Assembly (NCBI GenBank): GCA_900708905.1
Contig: CAADRB010000045.1
Span: 1,107,875 to 1,171,874 of the forward strand
Length of the DNA stretch: 64,000 nt
DNA from: Hymenolepis diminuta
Lineage: Eukaryota; Platyhelminthes; Cestoda; Cyclophyllidea; Hymenolepididae
Direction of reading: 5' to 3'
In this document: one piece after another, positions 24,993 to 38,800 of the stretch
Layout: the number at the start of each line of letters is the position of its first letter
How positions within the stretch are numbered: position 1 is the stretch's first letter
Program-made: the position numbers and the translations under genes
Notes under the pieces: model-generated
Seen by the model: only the letters and a program-made list of their open reading frames with translations
Told to the model about the DNA's origin: nothing
The model's database searches: none

Positions 24993-27900
24993 ATGGATAA
25001 ACTGGCAGATGACAGTCAGTGGATTAACGGCACAGTTCTAGAAATTCCATCAGAAAAATGTCCTGTTGTACTAGATCCTTTAACAAAGATGAACTTCCGA
25101 ATTTTAATTGGTGACATTCTAAGCATGTCTCCTTCAAGTATATCAAATGGTAAGTTTCAATTTTATATAATTTATTCTTCTGCAGGACTATTTATTTTTG
25201 CCTCTCGGTTTATCTCCTACGTTGATATTGTCGGTGTCGTCCGTCGGATTGATGTGCGCGAAAACTACTATCTAACACAAGGTTTGTTTCTTTTGTCCTT
25301 TATTTAATCCTTAGCGTGTAGTTGATGATGGTACGGGTCAAGTAATTTGCACCATTTGGCGAAAGGACGTAACTCCTGAAATGCCTGATCAAATTTCTTA
25401 CTGCAATCAACCAACAGAAAGCCTCGCTTTGGGACAAAAACTCATTCGATTGGCTGTTCGAGCTACCCCAGTTATTTTTTCAACGCCGGATGGGAACGGA
25501 AATAATCTTTCCTCTAGTCTTGGAGTAGGGGATACTGTCCATCTACGTGGACGTTTACAACTCTTTAGAGAGTCTATCACTGTTTCAGTCAACTACTGTC
25601 GTAAGTTACTTATCTTAATATTTTCAGTCTGCCTTAGAAGTGTTCATTTTTTGATAAAATGAAAGTTAGTCCCATAAGTTGAGAAGTCAAATCACAACAT
25701 GCTGCTCCTATTTTTCCCTTTCTCAGACATTATTTTTATATTCTAATAGTTTAATATCTCACCAAATAATGTGTCTTTGATGCCCAAAGTTGATCATCCT
25801 TTTTTTAAAATAACCGAACATGTAAGTATATTGGATAAGAAGGATTCGAGTCTGGGAGATATCAATTTAGAACGCTTATATTTTTGTCCGTTTTATAAAA
25901 TAATTGGCCTCTCGAATAGCCACGAATTTCGGACCCCAATACTAACACGGAATTGCTTTTATGCTAGGCTACACTCTAAAATTATGCAATGTAACGACCT
26001 GAAATTTAGCACAGTTGAACAAATATGCAAATTCTTCGAGATGATTAACAATACATTGTTAATTTAATCCTTCTTGGATAAAAGTGATTCATCTTTATCC
26101 AACACTTAGTCCTTGCTAACTATACGAAATCACCACGGGACAGGGAGGATATGGGTACAGACCCTGTACTGGGTTATGCTAGATAGATACCAGCCTTGAG
26201 AATAGTAAGCCTAGGTCGTACCGAATTACTATAGTAAAGGGAAAAACAGGATGTAGCACAATGTGGAGAAATCAGTAAATAACATACCTCCAGAGAAATG
26301 AAGTACATGGGTAAAAAGAAAAAATTGGGTGACAGCTGAAAGTAAGTAGTGAGTAAAGTCATCAAAAAGTGGCTTCTCCGAGATTACAATTCACTAATAA
26401 ATTGTTGCAAGAAGGAAGAATGTCCTTCGTTCGATTATGTCAGTCCTGAGTATCTGATGTTATCATTTTCTTTCGCCCTTTAAGAATTCATTAAGTCTTC
26501 TATTGATTATTTTCTGAGTATGTAAAAATTTAAATAAATCTGTAAATATATATTAATATTTTTTCTGAAATGCAGAGAGATTTGCATTAATATGAATGAA
26601 TACTTTGTAATAATTTGTCTTTCAGCACTGAAAAATGCTAAGATAAGAATTCGTATTTTTATCATATTTCGTAAAAACAAATTGACACATGCTAATCATA
26701 TTTTGCTCTTCATGTCTTTAAAGGACAAAGATGTAAGAATAATTTGGATACTTTACCATCTGTAAGACAGTTTCCGTAATATCATTACATTTTTTGTTTT
26801 ATGCGATTTTTTTCTTTTCAGGGATAATTAAAGATCCACAGGAAGAACTTGACAGTCTTTTACAGGCCCACCATCTGAAGACACATATCTATTCTCAGCC
26901 CTACAATCCTGCTCAAATATTTGAAAATTTAAAAGCAGATCTTCAAGTAAACAATTTTAAGCATTTAACCCCAAATTTTACTTATGCACAGAGTGCGTTT
27001 GCTATATTCATTTTCTCATTTTATTTGAAGACAACGTGAAATAGAACAACAAAGAGAGTAGCATTTATCGTTGACAATTATGAGCATTGAGGGGACCGGT
27101 CAGTGGTATATTTGGTTCTGAATGTGAGAAGATTCATTGGATGAGATCCAGCATTTAGACACATTTTAGTCATAGGGATCTCGCATGTTATGAATATTGG
27201 ATCTCTCCTTTGCTCTACTACCCAAGAGTTTGATCTTGCATTTTTACCCATGTCCAACCGGTTGTGATATTTAAAAGATCTTCGTTTATACGTTACTATC
27301 TGCTATCGACCGATTTATGAAGTCGAACGTTCATTTGAGATTTATTACTCATTCGTTGGCTTCTAATTGTTTAAATTCAGCGATTTCTTGTTAATTAATA
27401 AAAGGATGGGTCCTTTACCATTTGTATTGGTAGTTCCCTTCATCATATCTTTAGGGTCAAGATTATAGAGGTGAGAGGGTCAAAATTCTCATAAAGGTAG
27501 GACTTTATTATTAATAGATATCTTTACAATTCCCCTTTTGTTTGCAGTTTTCATTTACCTTTCGGCAAATTTTAATAGTAATTGGGATTTTTACTCTTCC
27601 AGAAAAGCTCCGACGGAGAACTTCTACAGCGAATCCAGCGCGTGATTGAATCCGATGGGCTATTTCATTTCACTGCTCTGGATTTGCAGCTGCATGCTCA
27701 AGTGATCAACGAAATCCGAGCATGTAGTGAGTTGATGGTCGATGAGCTTTGTGTAAGATGCATTTTATTTGCAGGTCTTCCCCGTTTTAATATATTGAAT
27801 AGCCAAATGATCATTTAATATTCCTATTAGAGATGCTATTTCGGTACGTCTGATATTTAGGGATGCCGTTTTTGGATTTCGTCTATGAGAAGTTTCTTTT

Positions 27901-30751
27901 GCAGTTCATGGTTTTCGTATTATATTGATCGCTGATATCCCTTTTTGATCGTTAGTTATTTTAAGGACAAGTACTGCTGAACTTTAATATTTTTGAGCTA
28001 TTAATTTCCCTAGTAAAATCGGCTATAATATTTTCCAAGCTCAGTTAGGTAAGCGCTTTTCAGTGCCCATCTTAGAGAGTGGCGTTATGGAGCCGCTGGT
28101 AAGAGATTCGAATTCCGCTATTCTATATTGTCCATACTTATTCTATGTGGTTGGCCCTCTCATTCACTGGTTGTGCTCCGGTGGGAATGGAATCTGTGAT
28201 ATCTGACATTTCAGATGTGCTCGATGACCAATATTTTCTTTTTAAAACCCATCAGAGATAATTGAGTTTATCGTAGATAATATAGACCTCTAGGTAGTAA
28301 AATATTCAAAAACTGGTTAATTTCTTTACGCATTATGACACGCAACCAGTTGTTCGCGTACAAATATAATAATGAATAACTATGGAAATCCATGCTCACA
28401 TCGATGCAAAGAACTCCAAGAATTATGATGCAAAACTCAAGGCCACATGTCCTATAGTAGAGAGGTTTAAGTGACTAAGGCGAATGTTTTTGTTTAGATC
28501 GCATTCAAAATAAGGTCCTTCGTTGTTGGCTATGTATGCTTGAACTGGACTGTATATAATTAAACCATTCAAAATATAATAAAAGGAATAAGAAATAATT
28601 GAAAGAAAATGACTAAATTGCATCAGTTGAGAGTCGCTATAAATTCGAGCGCACTTTTATTTAACGATAGCGCCTTGAAAAATGTATATGGATGAAGTAA
28701 GTCCATCGTAAATCTATATCGGTACACTTCTATTATCGTACGCTGTTCGTTACTAACATCGCGATTTACGTTGACTAGTTTGCTCATTTTGGGAAGCTTA
28801 AAATTCGAAACACTACAGTCTAGACCAATTTCTAAGAACTGTTTATTAACGTAGCATTTTCATGATCCCGTTCCCAATTCCTCTATGTTAGTATGAACCC
28901 GATTGGAACATCGTTCTCCCTCAAAATGACACCACAAATATTCGTTCGATGGAATCAGGGAGGTTAAAAAGTCGCGTTTTGGAAATTATTGACAAGCTTC
29001 TCAAAGAGGGAATTATTTATCGCTCCGCGGATCCAATTGGTGGAATGTCCTCCTATCACGTAAGCTCCTCTTTGTTGCTCACTTTTGCCTGCACTTTGCG
29101 TCCATTACACTTCAACCATTTATTTTCGAATTTGGATTGATTTTCCATAACTGTTTATTTACTTGCCTTTTAACTTTTGATTTAGAGTCGACCTTTCAAG
29201 GGTCGTAAGATTGAAGAGCCCCAGATTTTTATTTACTAATTTTGTAATGTTTGTTAGCATCCATGTCAAACCAAAGGAATGTTGCACTTAATGATCAAAG
29301 GGAGGATTCTAAACGAAAAATTTTAAACCTTGATTCCTCTGTTTTGAAAGTTTTTGAGGTTCGTACTTTAATATCTCTCAGAATCTTTATTGTATGCTGT
29401 TCACATAAGTTTTGAGACCACTTTGCTTGCACCCAAAACTATTTTTGAATTATGATTAATTTTTCCTTGCTGTTTATGTATCCAAGTTTTTTAAAGACAT
29501 AATTTAAAGCGGACTCGATACTGGCCACTTTTAATAAATGGAATAGATGCTACAGTCAGATATTAACAGCCGTACGCGGTGCTTTAAATTTTATGCTAAT
29601 CATTTCAGGAATGTAAAATTGCCTTGAACACGTATATCCTGATTTTAATGATATCTTAAGCATCTTTTTCCCATAGCTTAATAGTCAGGTATGCTGAAAA
29701 CGCTACAGAATTATTGTTATCAATAACGCAATTTGTGTTTGTTAGTGTATTTGATTTTTTTTTTGGGAGGAACCAGATGAGTTATTTCAATGGGCACGTG
29801 TAATGATAGATGGTCGTAACACCATTCCAGTTCAAGTGCAAATATCTGAGGCTATCTATTATTTCTGTCTTCACGTCTGCCGATTCATAGGTCTTGAAAT
29901 CATACTTTTTATTTGTACGACTATATCTGATCTATCTCAGAGTAGCAGAACGCTAGTTTCTAAAGAATTAAGGGTGCATGCTCTCTTTCTAAGCCTGTTA
30001 TTTGGCGGACTTACAATCTGTTCAGTTAGTAAATAATATTATCCGAATCTCGTAGAACTCTTGGGTTTACCTATTTGTCTCTTTTAGACTACCTATTACT
30101 TTGTTTCGTTGTCATTAATACGCTTGTTATATATGCTTTTAACATTATTTATTTGAGTTAATATGATTTTTCATACGATACATATGGAACTGTGCTCGTG
30201 TTAGTTTTATTTTCCATTGGAAATTTTCAGTATACTCTCAAGAATAGACGATTGACCAAACACGTTTGCCAGATTATCTCCGTAGAACAAAAAGGTGAGC
30301 TTTCATATAATCAAATTTCATGAACTATTGTTCTTGATAGTCTATGTTATTAATATTTGTTATTTACTTTTAGCTACTTCGTGTGCTTTTAAACCTATTG
30401 ATATTATAGTAATCTGTGTTTTTTTAAAAGAATTTGTGGGGCTTCTGTGATTGAGAAGATTTCGTGTAAAAGTTTTTCTGTATTTTTAGTCGATGTTTTA
30501 AATGAGTATCAATGGGTTTTAAATCTGCTTCAAGGCATGCGTTATGCTTCTTCTTTGCTTGCTTTTTAGATTTGGAAAGAGGTGTTTCTTTCAATGTCAT
30601 CATGGAAAAGTTGCGATCATTTGCTCCAACGGATAAATCTCAACGCCCCTATCGATCTATAACACGATCAGCTTTGGACAAAGTGATTAACTGCCTACTG
30701 GGAAAAAGTCAAATTTACACTGTTGGCCCCGACTGCTATAAAATAGCCTAG
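24993..30751 (+). CDS. STN1: CST complex subunit STN1 (OBFC1-like)
   Basis: STN1 binds single-stranded DNA in the CTC1-STN1-TEN1 complex, which caps telomeres and recruits DNA polymerase alpha-primase for C-strand fill-in; it acts in the nucleus. Eight exons: 24993-25149, 25186-25281, 25322-25600, 26822-26946, 27603-27752, 28892-29059, 30231-30294, 30570-30751. They sum to 1221 nt (406 aa plus stop; human STN1 is 368 aa), and every junction keeps frame. The OB fold spans about residues 28-180. DPLTKMNFRILIGDILSM parallels human DPVFLAFAKLYIRDILDM; YVDIVGVV parallels QVDVLGTV; VDDGTGQVICTIWRK parallels VDDSTGVINCICWKK; GDTVHLRG parallels GDTIRVRG. Residues about 270-345 form the first winged helix (IIDKLLKEGIIYR), and 347-406 the second (VINCLLGKSQIYTV). 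Introns 1 and 2 are only 36 and 40 bases. The second uses the acceptor GTGTAG at 25321; an earlier AG at 25314 would break the frame. Identification is strong. Confidence 0.9.
28035..28230 (-). repeat. SINE-like repeat, reverse copy in STN1 intron 5
   Basis: Tail to head reading left to right: GCCCATCTTAGAGAGTGGCG, AGAGATTCGAATTCCGC, GTGGTTGGCCCTCTCATTCA, GTTGTGCTCCGGTGGGAATG, ATCTGTGATATCTGAC. It matches, in reverse, the body and head of the copy at 149-350. Confidence 0.6.
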
Positions 30752-30957
30752 ATTTATTTTTATTACTTTTTATACATTACTCCTATTTGAAATTATTTTT
30801 CACCTAAATTTACTTTTTACTCTTCACGTCTAATTGTTATTGTTAAATTTAATTGATTAATATAACCTCTATTGTGGACATCTTGTAATGAATTTATTTC
30901 TTTTGCGTCATTGGACATTATAATAGTTACTTACGATGGTAAATTTTGTACAACTGA

Positions 30958-30963
30958 AATAAA
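30958..30963 (+). terminator. Poly(A) signal for STN1
   Basis: A canonical AATAAA lies about 207 bases after the STN1 stop codon. The cleavage site is not identifiable by eye. A second AATAAA-like run follows near 31000. Confidence 0.5.
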
Positions 30964-30969
30964 TGGACC

Positions 30970-32879
30970 TTCGAAATTTTTATTTAGTCTCTTCGATTAA
31001 ATAAATTGTATAAACACTAAGGATATGGAAGGGTGGAGGGTTTAGGTCCTGAAATTCGAATATTAAAGCATTAAAGTGTGATGAGGGGAATCACGTTCAG
31101 TAAACAAAGTGTATTCAATTTGATGAATCCAGATTTCAATTCCTAACCTGATTTCATTTTGCTCTTGTTTACTCCTTATCATTTTTTTACTGTTTTTGGA
31201 GTTGAGAATTTTCTGAACTTAGCATGCATATCTTCAAGTAATAACAGAGAATCTGATTAATATAAACTCACTTGACAAATCTTTTCAAGTGATTCTGCAG
31301 GACTAAATCATCCCAGTTTCTATCTTTGTTTTAGGTAATGCAAAAAGTACATGGGAAAGTACTTGAACAAGAGAAACAATGAACAGGTTAAGTGAGACAT
31401 GACACTTGGGTTTGACTTCATTCTAAATAGTGGCCTGATCAAATTCGCTTTATACACTTGGTATGATCAGCCATGTATATGTAAAACTACTGATGAAATT
31501 GTAATCCATCTTTACTGTACTTAGTCCCACTCAATCGACTTTACGATAGGCTTCGGTTTTGTTCTCATTATTTGTCTACTTGCCATTAGTCTAATGTGTT
31601 CTATTGTTCTATATGCAAGACCGAAAATAACCTCAAATTGCAAATTATGCTCTAATTAAAAATGCTTCTAAATCGAAAATCTGCCATTTTGTTGCCGTTA
31701 TATTCAAAATATTTTACAATATTAAAATTTTTACTATCATGTGTATAGGACGGTGGGACATTTAGCCAACACTAATTTTTCTTATCAATCAAAAATACAC
31801 TTGGATTATTATGTTCGAACTCTTTCGTTTGGTTGGTTGTTGTAATCGCCCACGCAAGCCTACTGACGTCTTTAGGTCCAATTATTCATGCATTAACCAT
31901 ATTAGTAAGGTTTTAATGCCCACATATCTGTAAAAACTTTCCATGTCTGAAAATATCATAATCGTCCGTCTGACATAAGTATGATCTTTTGATTCTCTTG
32001 GAAAAATGATATTATAAAAGATCGTTTACAACTCACTCCTTATAAAATACCTTTAGACATTAAAATGTTCGGTTAAAGTTGGTTCTGAAAATCTAGAGAC
32101 GGAAGTGGCACTATCGCTCAATCTTTTGAAATTGATACGATAGGGTATATGGCTTCTTCTACAATCAGACGAATGTAAATTGCCTTGTGAAACGCTAGAT
32201 TACGAAAATGTAGCTAAGTACAAATGTTCGCTCTTGAGAACCAAAATCCGCAAATCATACAGGCGGCTTTATAGCTGAGATTAATTGAATGGAACACCCT
32301 AAAATTCCCGAGCCACGAAAACCTTATGGGTAAAGGGGCTCCAATCGCAACTTAGATGGTGTTGGAACCGTTGGTTTTAATACCGAGATCTCCAAATTTC
32401 ACAATACCCCTCTCATTCCTCAATAAATTTAATGTCGAATGACATACGTCTCTTCTTCAAATCGCATAATTGATGCGATCTTTTAAAGTAATAGGAGATT
32501 CGGAAACTCAAGACCACTAATTTTATAACGTAGTTCAGAGAGCATTATGAACCTGCAAGTCGATGCATTAATACGGTTTGAATTTCAAATAAAACCTTCT
32601 CTATTAAATTACGGGAATCGGGAAGTCTGGAGCTGCTTCACAATTCACTTGCATATCGTTTGGACAATATACTGGAATATAAATGCTTCTTAAAATCAGT
32701 GCAATAACAAGTAACCAGAATAGTTATAATTAAACATAAATGGCCAAAGTTAACAGAAAATGGCCGTGTCATTGTAATTAGTAAAACTATATACGTGAGC
32801 AGGACGCACAACATTAGACACGAAATAGTGCGAAATCACTAAGTAAATACTGTGAGTACGGTTTATCCATATCAAGAGT
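30970..32879. other. Intergenic between convergent STN1 and GPCR genes
   Basis: AT-rich spacer between the 3' ends of two convergent genes. I see no open frame of coding character, no RNA gene and no clear repeat. Confidence 0.45.
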
Positions 32880-35800
32880 TCATTTATTCTCATTTTTTCC
32901 GTCATCTTCACAAACATCAGTGTCGTCTTTTGCTTCGGTCATTTCCATCATGCCTTCTTCCGCCTCACTTCCACATCCTTGAGGATCTTTTCGATTACTA
33001 GAACTGTTTCCATGGATAACTGGCGTATAGAGACAAGCGCAACAGCACAGACCCGTTAGCGCATGTCGAAAATGCACGCCAAACATCAAGTGGATTATTG
33101 GCTTCAGTACAATGGATATTATATTCAGACATTCAATTGCCATCTCCGTGTATACAGGATTCATTTCCACATATTTCTCCAATTCCAATGCGAGAAGAAT
33201 TAGTCTTGGAATCTTGGTGATTAACAGGAGAAAGCCCAAACAGACTGTGATGACGACGTTAGCAGTCTCCTTGAGAGTTTGTCTAGGTGGAGGTACCAAG
33301 AAGTAGAATGGCATGAGGTCTGACCTCTTTTTAAAAGGGATTCCACAATAAAACACTTGATGATCACCCATAATTGATACCTTTTGGAGATTTTTGTCTT
33401 TGAATGTAGACAGTCTGGGGTTATCGAAGGGGTAGCTCGTTGGATTACCAGGGATTTCGAGATCAGGTTCTTCAATAACATCTCCATTGTGTTTTTGTTG
33501 AGCCTCACCGTTTGGATCGCAGTTTGCAAAGTTGTTGCCACAACAGCAGTAGGCAGAGTAGGAACAGAGACTTGTTACAGTTTTCCACTTTGATGAACCC
33601 AGATCGACCATCCTGGAAACAGCCATACTTGTTAGCATTCCAACGCCGAGGTAGGGGAGAAACATTTCAACTGGAACGTTGAGGAGGTAGTCCACTAAGC
33701 TCCTAAAATGCAGATATACATGATATCATATTTGGCCCATTTAATAAAAAAAATTAACAATGGTATGACTTAAACTAAAGGAAGTATAGCCTTCAATCTT
33801 ATATTTACTAAGATCTTAGGTTTGAAACTTTTTACTTCATACCCGTATGTCCTGGCGGAACTGTTTGGTAGTGTTTCTTTTAGTTGGATCTCAATTTGAG
33901 GAATTGGGTAACTAATGCCAATAGAAAACAGTTTGCCTTCGTTTACGTTTTAGTAATATGCATTTCATAATTTTATTCTAATTCATTTAAGAACTAAGAA
34001 AAGTTGTATCTGCCAGAATTTTGAAGACTGAATGGATGCACCATTCCTATCTTATTAGAGATCTGTTGGTTGATGTCAAAATTAATTTAGTAATTATTCG
34101 GAGGGTAGTTCTTCTAGTTAGTATAACTGTTAGCCGAGATACTAGCCGGATGACACGAGCTTGCACGGTTTTGGCATAGTAGAACTCGCAAGACTCCACT
34201 CAAGATGACCTCTAATCGATAATAGTCAAGAAAACATCTTGACGATTCCTCATAGGGAAAACAACTAATGAATGTAGTGTCAGTCATTACATTTGCGTCG
34301 GTCTCCAGTCCCAAGTGTGGGACTCAAGGTGTGCCTCATACTCCCCTTCTGTTTAAACAATCATGATTGGCTGTCTGTTAAAATTGCCTGCTAACTGTGG
34401 ATAAACACATCTTGATTCTGAAAGCGTGTAAGAAGAGGTGACTTTGAATATTCATTCACCGGTTAACGCCTTAATACGGTTAAAATCCAAGTAGCAACAG
34501 GAGGCTATAACCAAATCGTGCAGACCATCGCCTGCGGCAAACAGATGTTCTTATTCGTGTAAAAGGTAAACATTTGATTTAAACCAAGGATATTTCTTAT
34601 CATTAATTCCAGTAATCAAATTTAATAAACCGAAATTAAGGGCCAAAAAATAAAGAGCGTCATTACTGTGTCCATTCGGTTAAATCATAGAGAACTTATG
34701 TTTGCATTGGACATGAGCAAAATCAAATAATTTCAATATTCTTAACAGAGCTTGCCTCTCGGTCAGAGTTATTCGACCAATGTCCCTTCTAGTAAGTACT
34801 TGGAAATGAAGTTTCCAAACCACTACAGTACTAGTTAACCAGGCGGCTGAATCAATAAAGACAGTTGCATTTGATTAAGGGAAGGCAATCACTCTTTTTT
34901 GCTACAAGCCTGACCCTTCTGAATTATCATAGTCAGTGTACAATTTCGATTACTTAAGGGGCTATGCACTGTTATAATGGTGATGTAATTTAATATTTAT
35001 ATCAAATATATGGATTGGACAGGAAGATCCATAGTTGTCAATACTACACTTATTGGAAAGAGAAAAGGATGATTAATTACTTATTTGTTATTAAAAAACT
35101 TCCCAGATAAGAAATTTCGGGTGTTACTTTCAGTCAGAGCTTCGCTTTGGAAGCTATTGAGCAAACGGTGGAATTGGGTGCTGTCATTTCGATAACAAGG
35201 ATTTAAATGCATACACTTTATTCATGAATTTCTCAAACCGGTTCCCATTTATTTGACAGCATTTGCTAAAAAGCGTATATATGGAGGTATGCAAGATAAT
35301 AAATTTAGGTGGAGCAAAATGGGAAGATGGCTTAAGTTAGTCATTCTAAGAACAAAATTAATTTGTTACAATAATAACAATCTCACTATCTTTTCCAAAG
35401 ATGAACTCCAGTAAGCTCTGATATATTAAAAAATATTTATGATAGTTTTATCTAACTGTTTTATGCTATAAGACAGTGGGACGGCCAACTTGTCATTAAG
35501 TTATGTGTGTAGTAGACATGACCCGTTTTAAGGATTAAGTCAAGATACTTTAAACTTTTGAGCATCAGGATATCACCCATATCCGAAATGAAAGCGGATT
35601 TAATGCACCTAAAATAAAAATAAAACATGACTCTAGGTATTCAGGTTTCATTATTTACTGACATTCTGTCCCTCCACTTCACCTCTTATTGGACTGTTTT
35701 ACCGTTCAGACACTTCCCAAGAATAAAAATTGTGTTGCGGAGCTAGTAATAAAAACAATAAAATGGGAGTTATATAAAAAAGCGGACAACCTGATGAATT

Positions 35801-38800
35801 CATACTATAGAGAATGGAAGGCCCTCTGACTTTTTACTCTTACATCCAATTCCCTGTTCTTTCACTTTTTATTTAAATATTCTGCTATTCAATGTTTCCA
35901 ATAATTAACAGTAAAAAGTAGAATTAAATACATAAACAGTCACACAACTGCTGACTATATTATATTTTAAGATACCACAACAAGGATTTAATAATACGAA
36001 TGAGTGTTAAGTGAGCTATCGTTAAAAAAAAGTAGGAAATCGATACACATTGTTATTAATGCACTGCACAAATGAATGCATTTTCGAATTAATGAATTGG
36101 CATAATCACAGAACATGAAGTATGAATCACCACGCGTTTCCACACTTTTATCCAAGCCATCAATAATTCCTGAGATCTAACTTGTCGAGTCCACATATTG
36201 GCACTAAATCCTGCGGTGACCTCAAGTTCCCATATAGAGCCTGTGTCCTCAAGTTGTTACTTTTAATTAGCGGGGTAAGTCAATGAAGTGGACCTCGAAT
36301 GAGCCTTGCTCAACTCTGCGGTGACCTCAATTCTTCACAGCCATGTCCGAAACCACTTCTATCTGTTTGTTCTACTTTTACTCTTTTCCCTTGAAACCAT
36401 ATGAAAACCCCCTTTATACAAAACCTACCCAACAACCAAACAGTTACCGACTCCTAAGTTTCTTCCCTCTCCCCATTAATCACTATCTTAGTCTCGAATC
36501 TTCATTGTGGCTTGCCCAATAAAACCTTGGTCTATACAACCGCTGTTTTCTAGTATTAGAACCGTTATTGTTGTTGTTAACTGTCAACTCTAATGGCTAC
36601 TTCCACATACAAATGTCCACTTGTGACCAGCTGTCTTCATGTTCTATATCAGATAAATTTTCGGTCGACTCCACGATCAGGTAAGCGATAAGTGAAAATA
36701 AAATTTCTCACTTAATATACTGAAAACATACATCGGTTTTAACTATTTTGTCAAATCATTGAGAAATTTATTTGATTAAATGAATCTTCTTACGGTTTTA
36801 ATTCCAGAAAATGTTAATTAATGAGCAGAAGCGGAGCCCTACAATAATTATAGCTATTTTGTCCTCCAATCAATAGTCCTTCGTTACTTACTTATGTAAT
36901 TTTGAATCCTGTAATTAAAAGCAAGTGTAAATTTTCGATTTTAGACCTGTTCGAATCTCTGGATAATGTGAACAAGATGCTCGTCTGTCAACAACAGATA
37001 TCTAACCCTACTGACTATGGAGATGCTTGAGAGTGAAGACTAAATTATTCGTCGAAAGATTTACGTAAACGTACTTTATATTCAGAAGAACCAACTCCCA
37101 ATGACCATGGTAATAATATCGATTCCTATTATGAGTGCTGCTGCTGATATCTATTTCGCCTCGATATTTTGAATCGCTATAACTGGAAAATAAATGGCCC
37201 ATTAAAACTTGCTTCTTTAAACCATGGGCACAAATTCATTATTACTGTCCTCTGTGAAAATTGTGAGTGTTTTAGCATTTCAGATGATTTTGGAAGTAGG
37301 AAGTAAAAAATATATAAATTAAAACTTACAATTATGATTATTATGAAAAAACAAAAAAACGCTTATTTGTGAAAAAATTTGTTACATTTTCCTTCATAGA
37401 ACTTAATAATAGCAAATCTAGTTTGACTATATTAGCAGCATTTTTCCTACTTTTTGATCAAACAATAGAGTCGATAATTTGACACTATGAACCATTTTTC
37501 AGTTTAAGAGAAACATTTTTTCAGATAATGAAATTCATAAAAAACACGCCTTCATTATGTAAGAGGTTCACAATTTGGTAGTTACAAATCGGCCAATGTT
37601 AATTTACCTATTCTCGAAATATTTTTGCCTAATATTATTAAGTGAAATACTTTTCTTATTTTAAATAGACCATAACCACACTTTGACAACACACACAGTT
37701 CACATACTTAGGCATTGATTTATCCGAATCTCATTCACATTCTGCTTTTAGAAGTCATTTGACACTCGTATCTCCAAATTGGACACTAAAATCTTTTATT
37801 CACATATGCATTCAAAAAACCGCTACTATTATCTCACTGCAGAGGAGACGGGTGAGACCAAGTAGTCTCCCACTTCGGTTGAAATTCAAAACGATTGAGA
37901 AGGAGAATAATTTGCTAACACGGGATCTCCAGATCTTCCAGAGTCTATAGTTTTCACATTAGGGCAACTTGCCACTTTTTGTTGCTTTATTCGAAAATCC
38001 TGGACACATGGACGTCCGAGAGATCGTTTTCGTATCATATTGCCTCTATTGGTGATCACAGATCTCTTGCTGAATCTCTGTAATTTTCTTTAGATTGGTC
38101 TCTCTTATGCCCAAGACGTCAATTTGATGGGTTATAAATTGAATGAATGTTACCTAATCTTCTTATTCTTAATAGGCGGACTTCAAATGCTAATTTTGCT
38201 ACTTCACCTTTTTATTCCGCCTTGGCATTGATAATCAGTCTCACCTCGGGGTTTATTACATCTCTGAATTTCCAGAAACCGCCTGAAACAGTTCCCAGCT
38301 CAAGCTTTGTTAAATACCGTAATGTCGCAGTTGAAGTAAACTTCACTGTTTCTATCAAAAAATATGAAGGTATCATGGTCATGTAGCAGGAACCAATTCA
38401 TATGACGAAAATGTAGGCGCCTTTTCTTGTGCGATTATCGGACGGTTGATCGATGGCAGCTAGTTTATTAGAGTGCTTTACTTAGGTCGCTATCTTACTT
38501 TTCTCAATCTTGTTATTAAGAAAGAACACAGAGATTCCGTTTTATATTAGTTTGACACTCTTGACAGGGTGAGAAAATAGTACATCTATCAGCGACTGAT
38601 GTCTCTCTGCGTATTACTTTACCGATACATAGATATCGGCGCCAAAACATTACCTAAAAATTACCCATCAGAAATTCTACCTGAATAACTAGGTTCTAAT
38701 GACCATGGTGAAAAACATGGATTCATCTGTCAGCTCAATTGAATTGGATCAATAAATAACCTTAACAAAAGTCATGGTTAATGTTATATACATGAATAAT

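Noticed and set aside
24993..25662. RPA2 (replication protein A 32 kDa) as the identity of the OB-fold gene
   Set aside because: The DPxxxxF...IxDIL start, the VDDGTG..C..W strand and the C-terminal winged helices fit STN1 better along the whole length.
33112..33593. Plus-strand frames at 33112-33306 and 33384-33593
   Set aside because: Antisense to GPCR exon 3.
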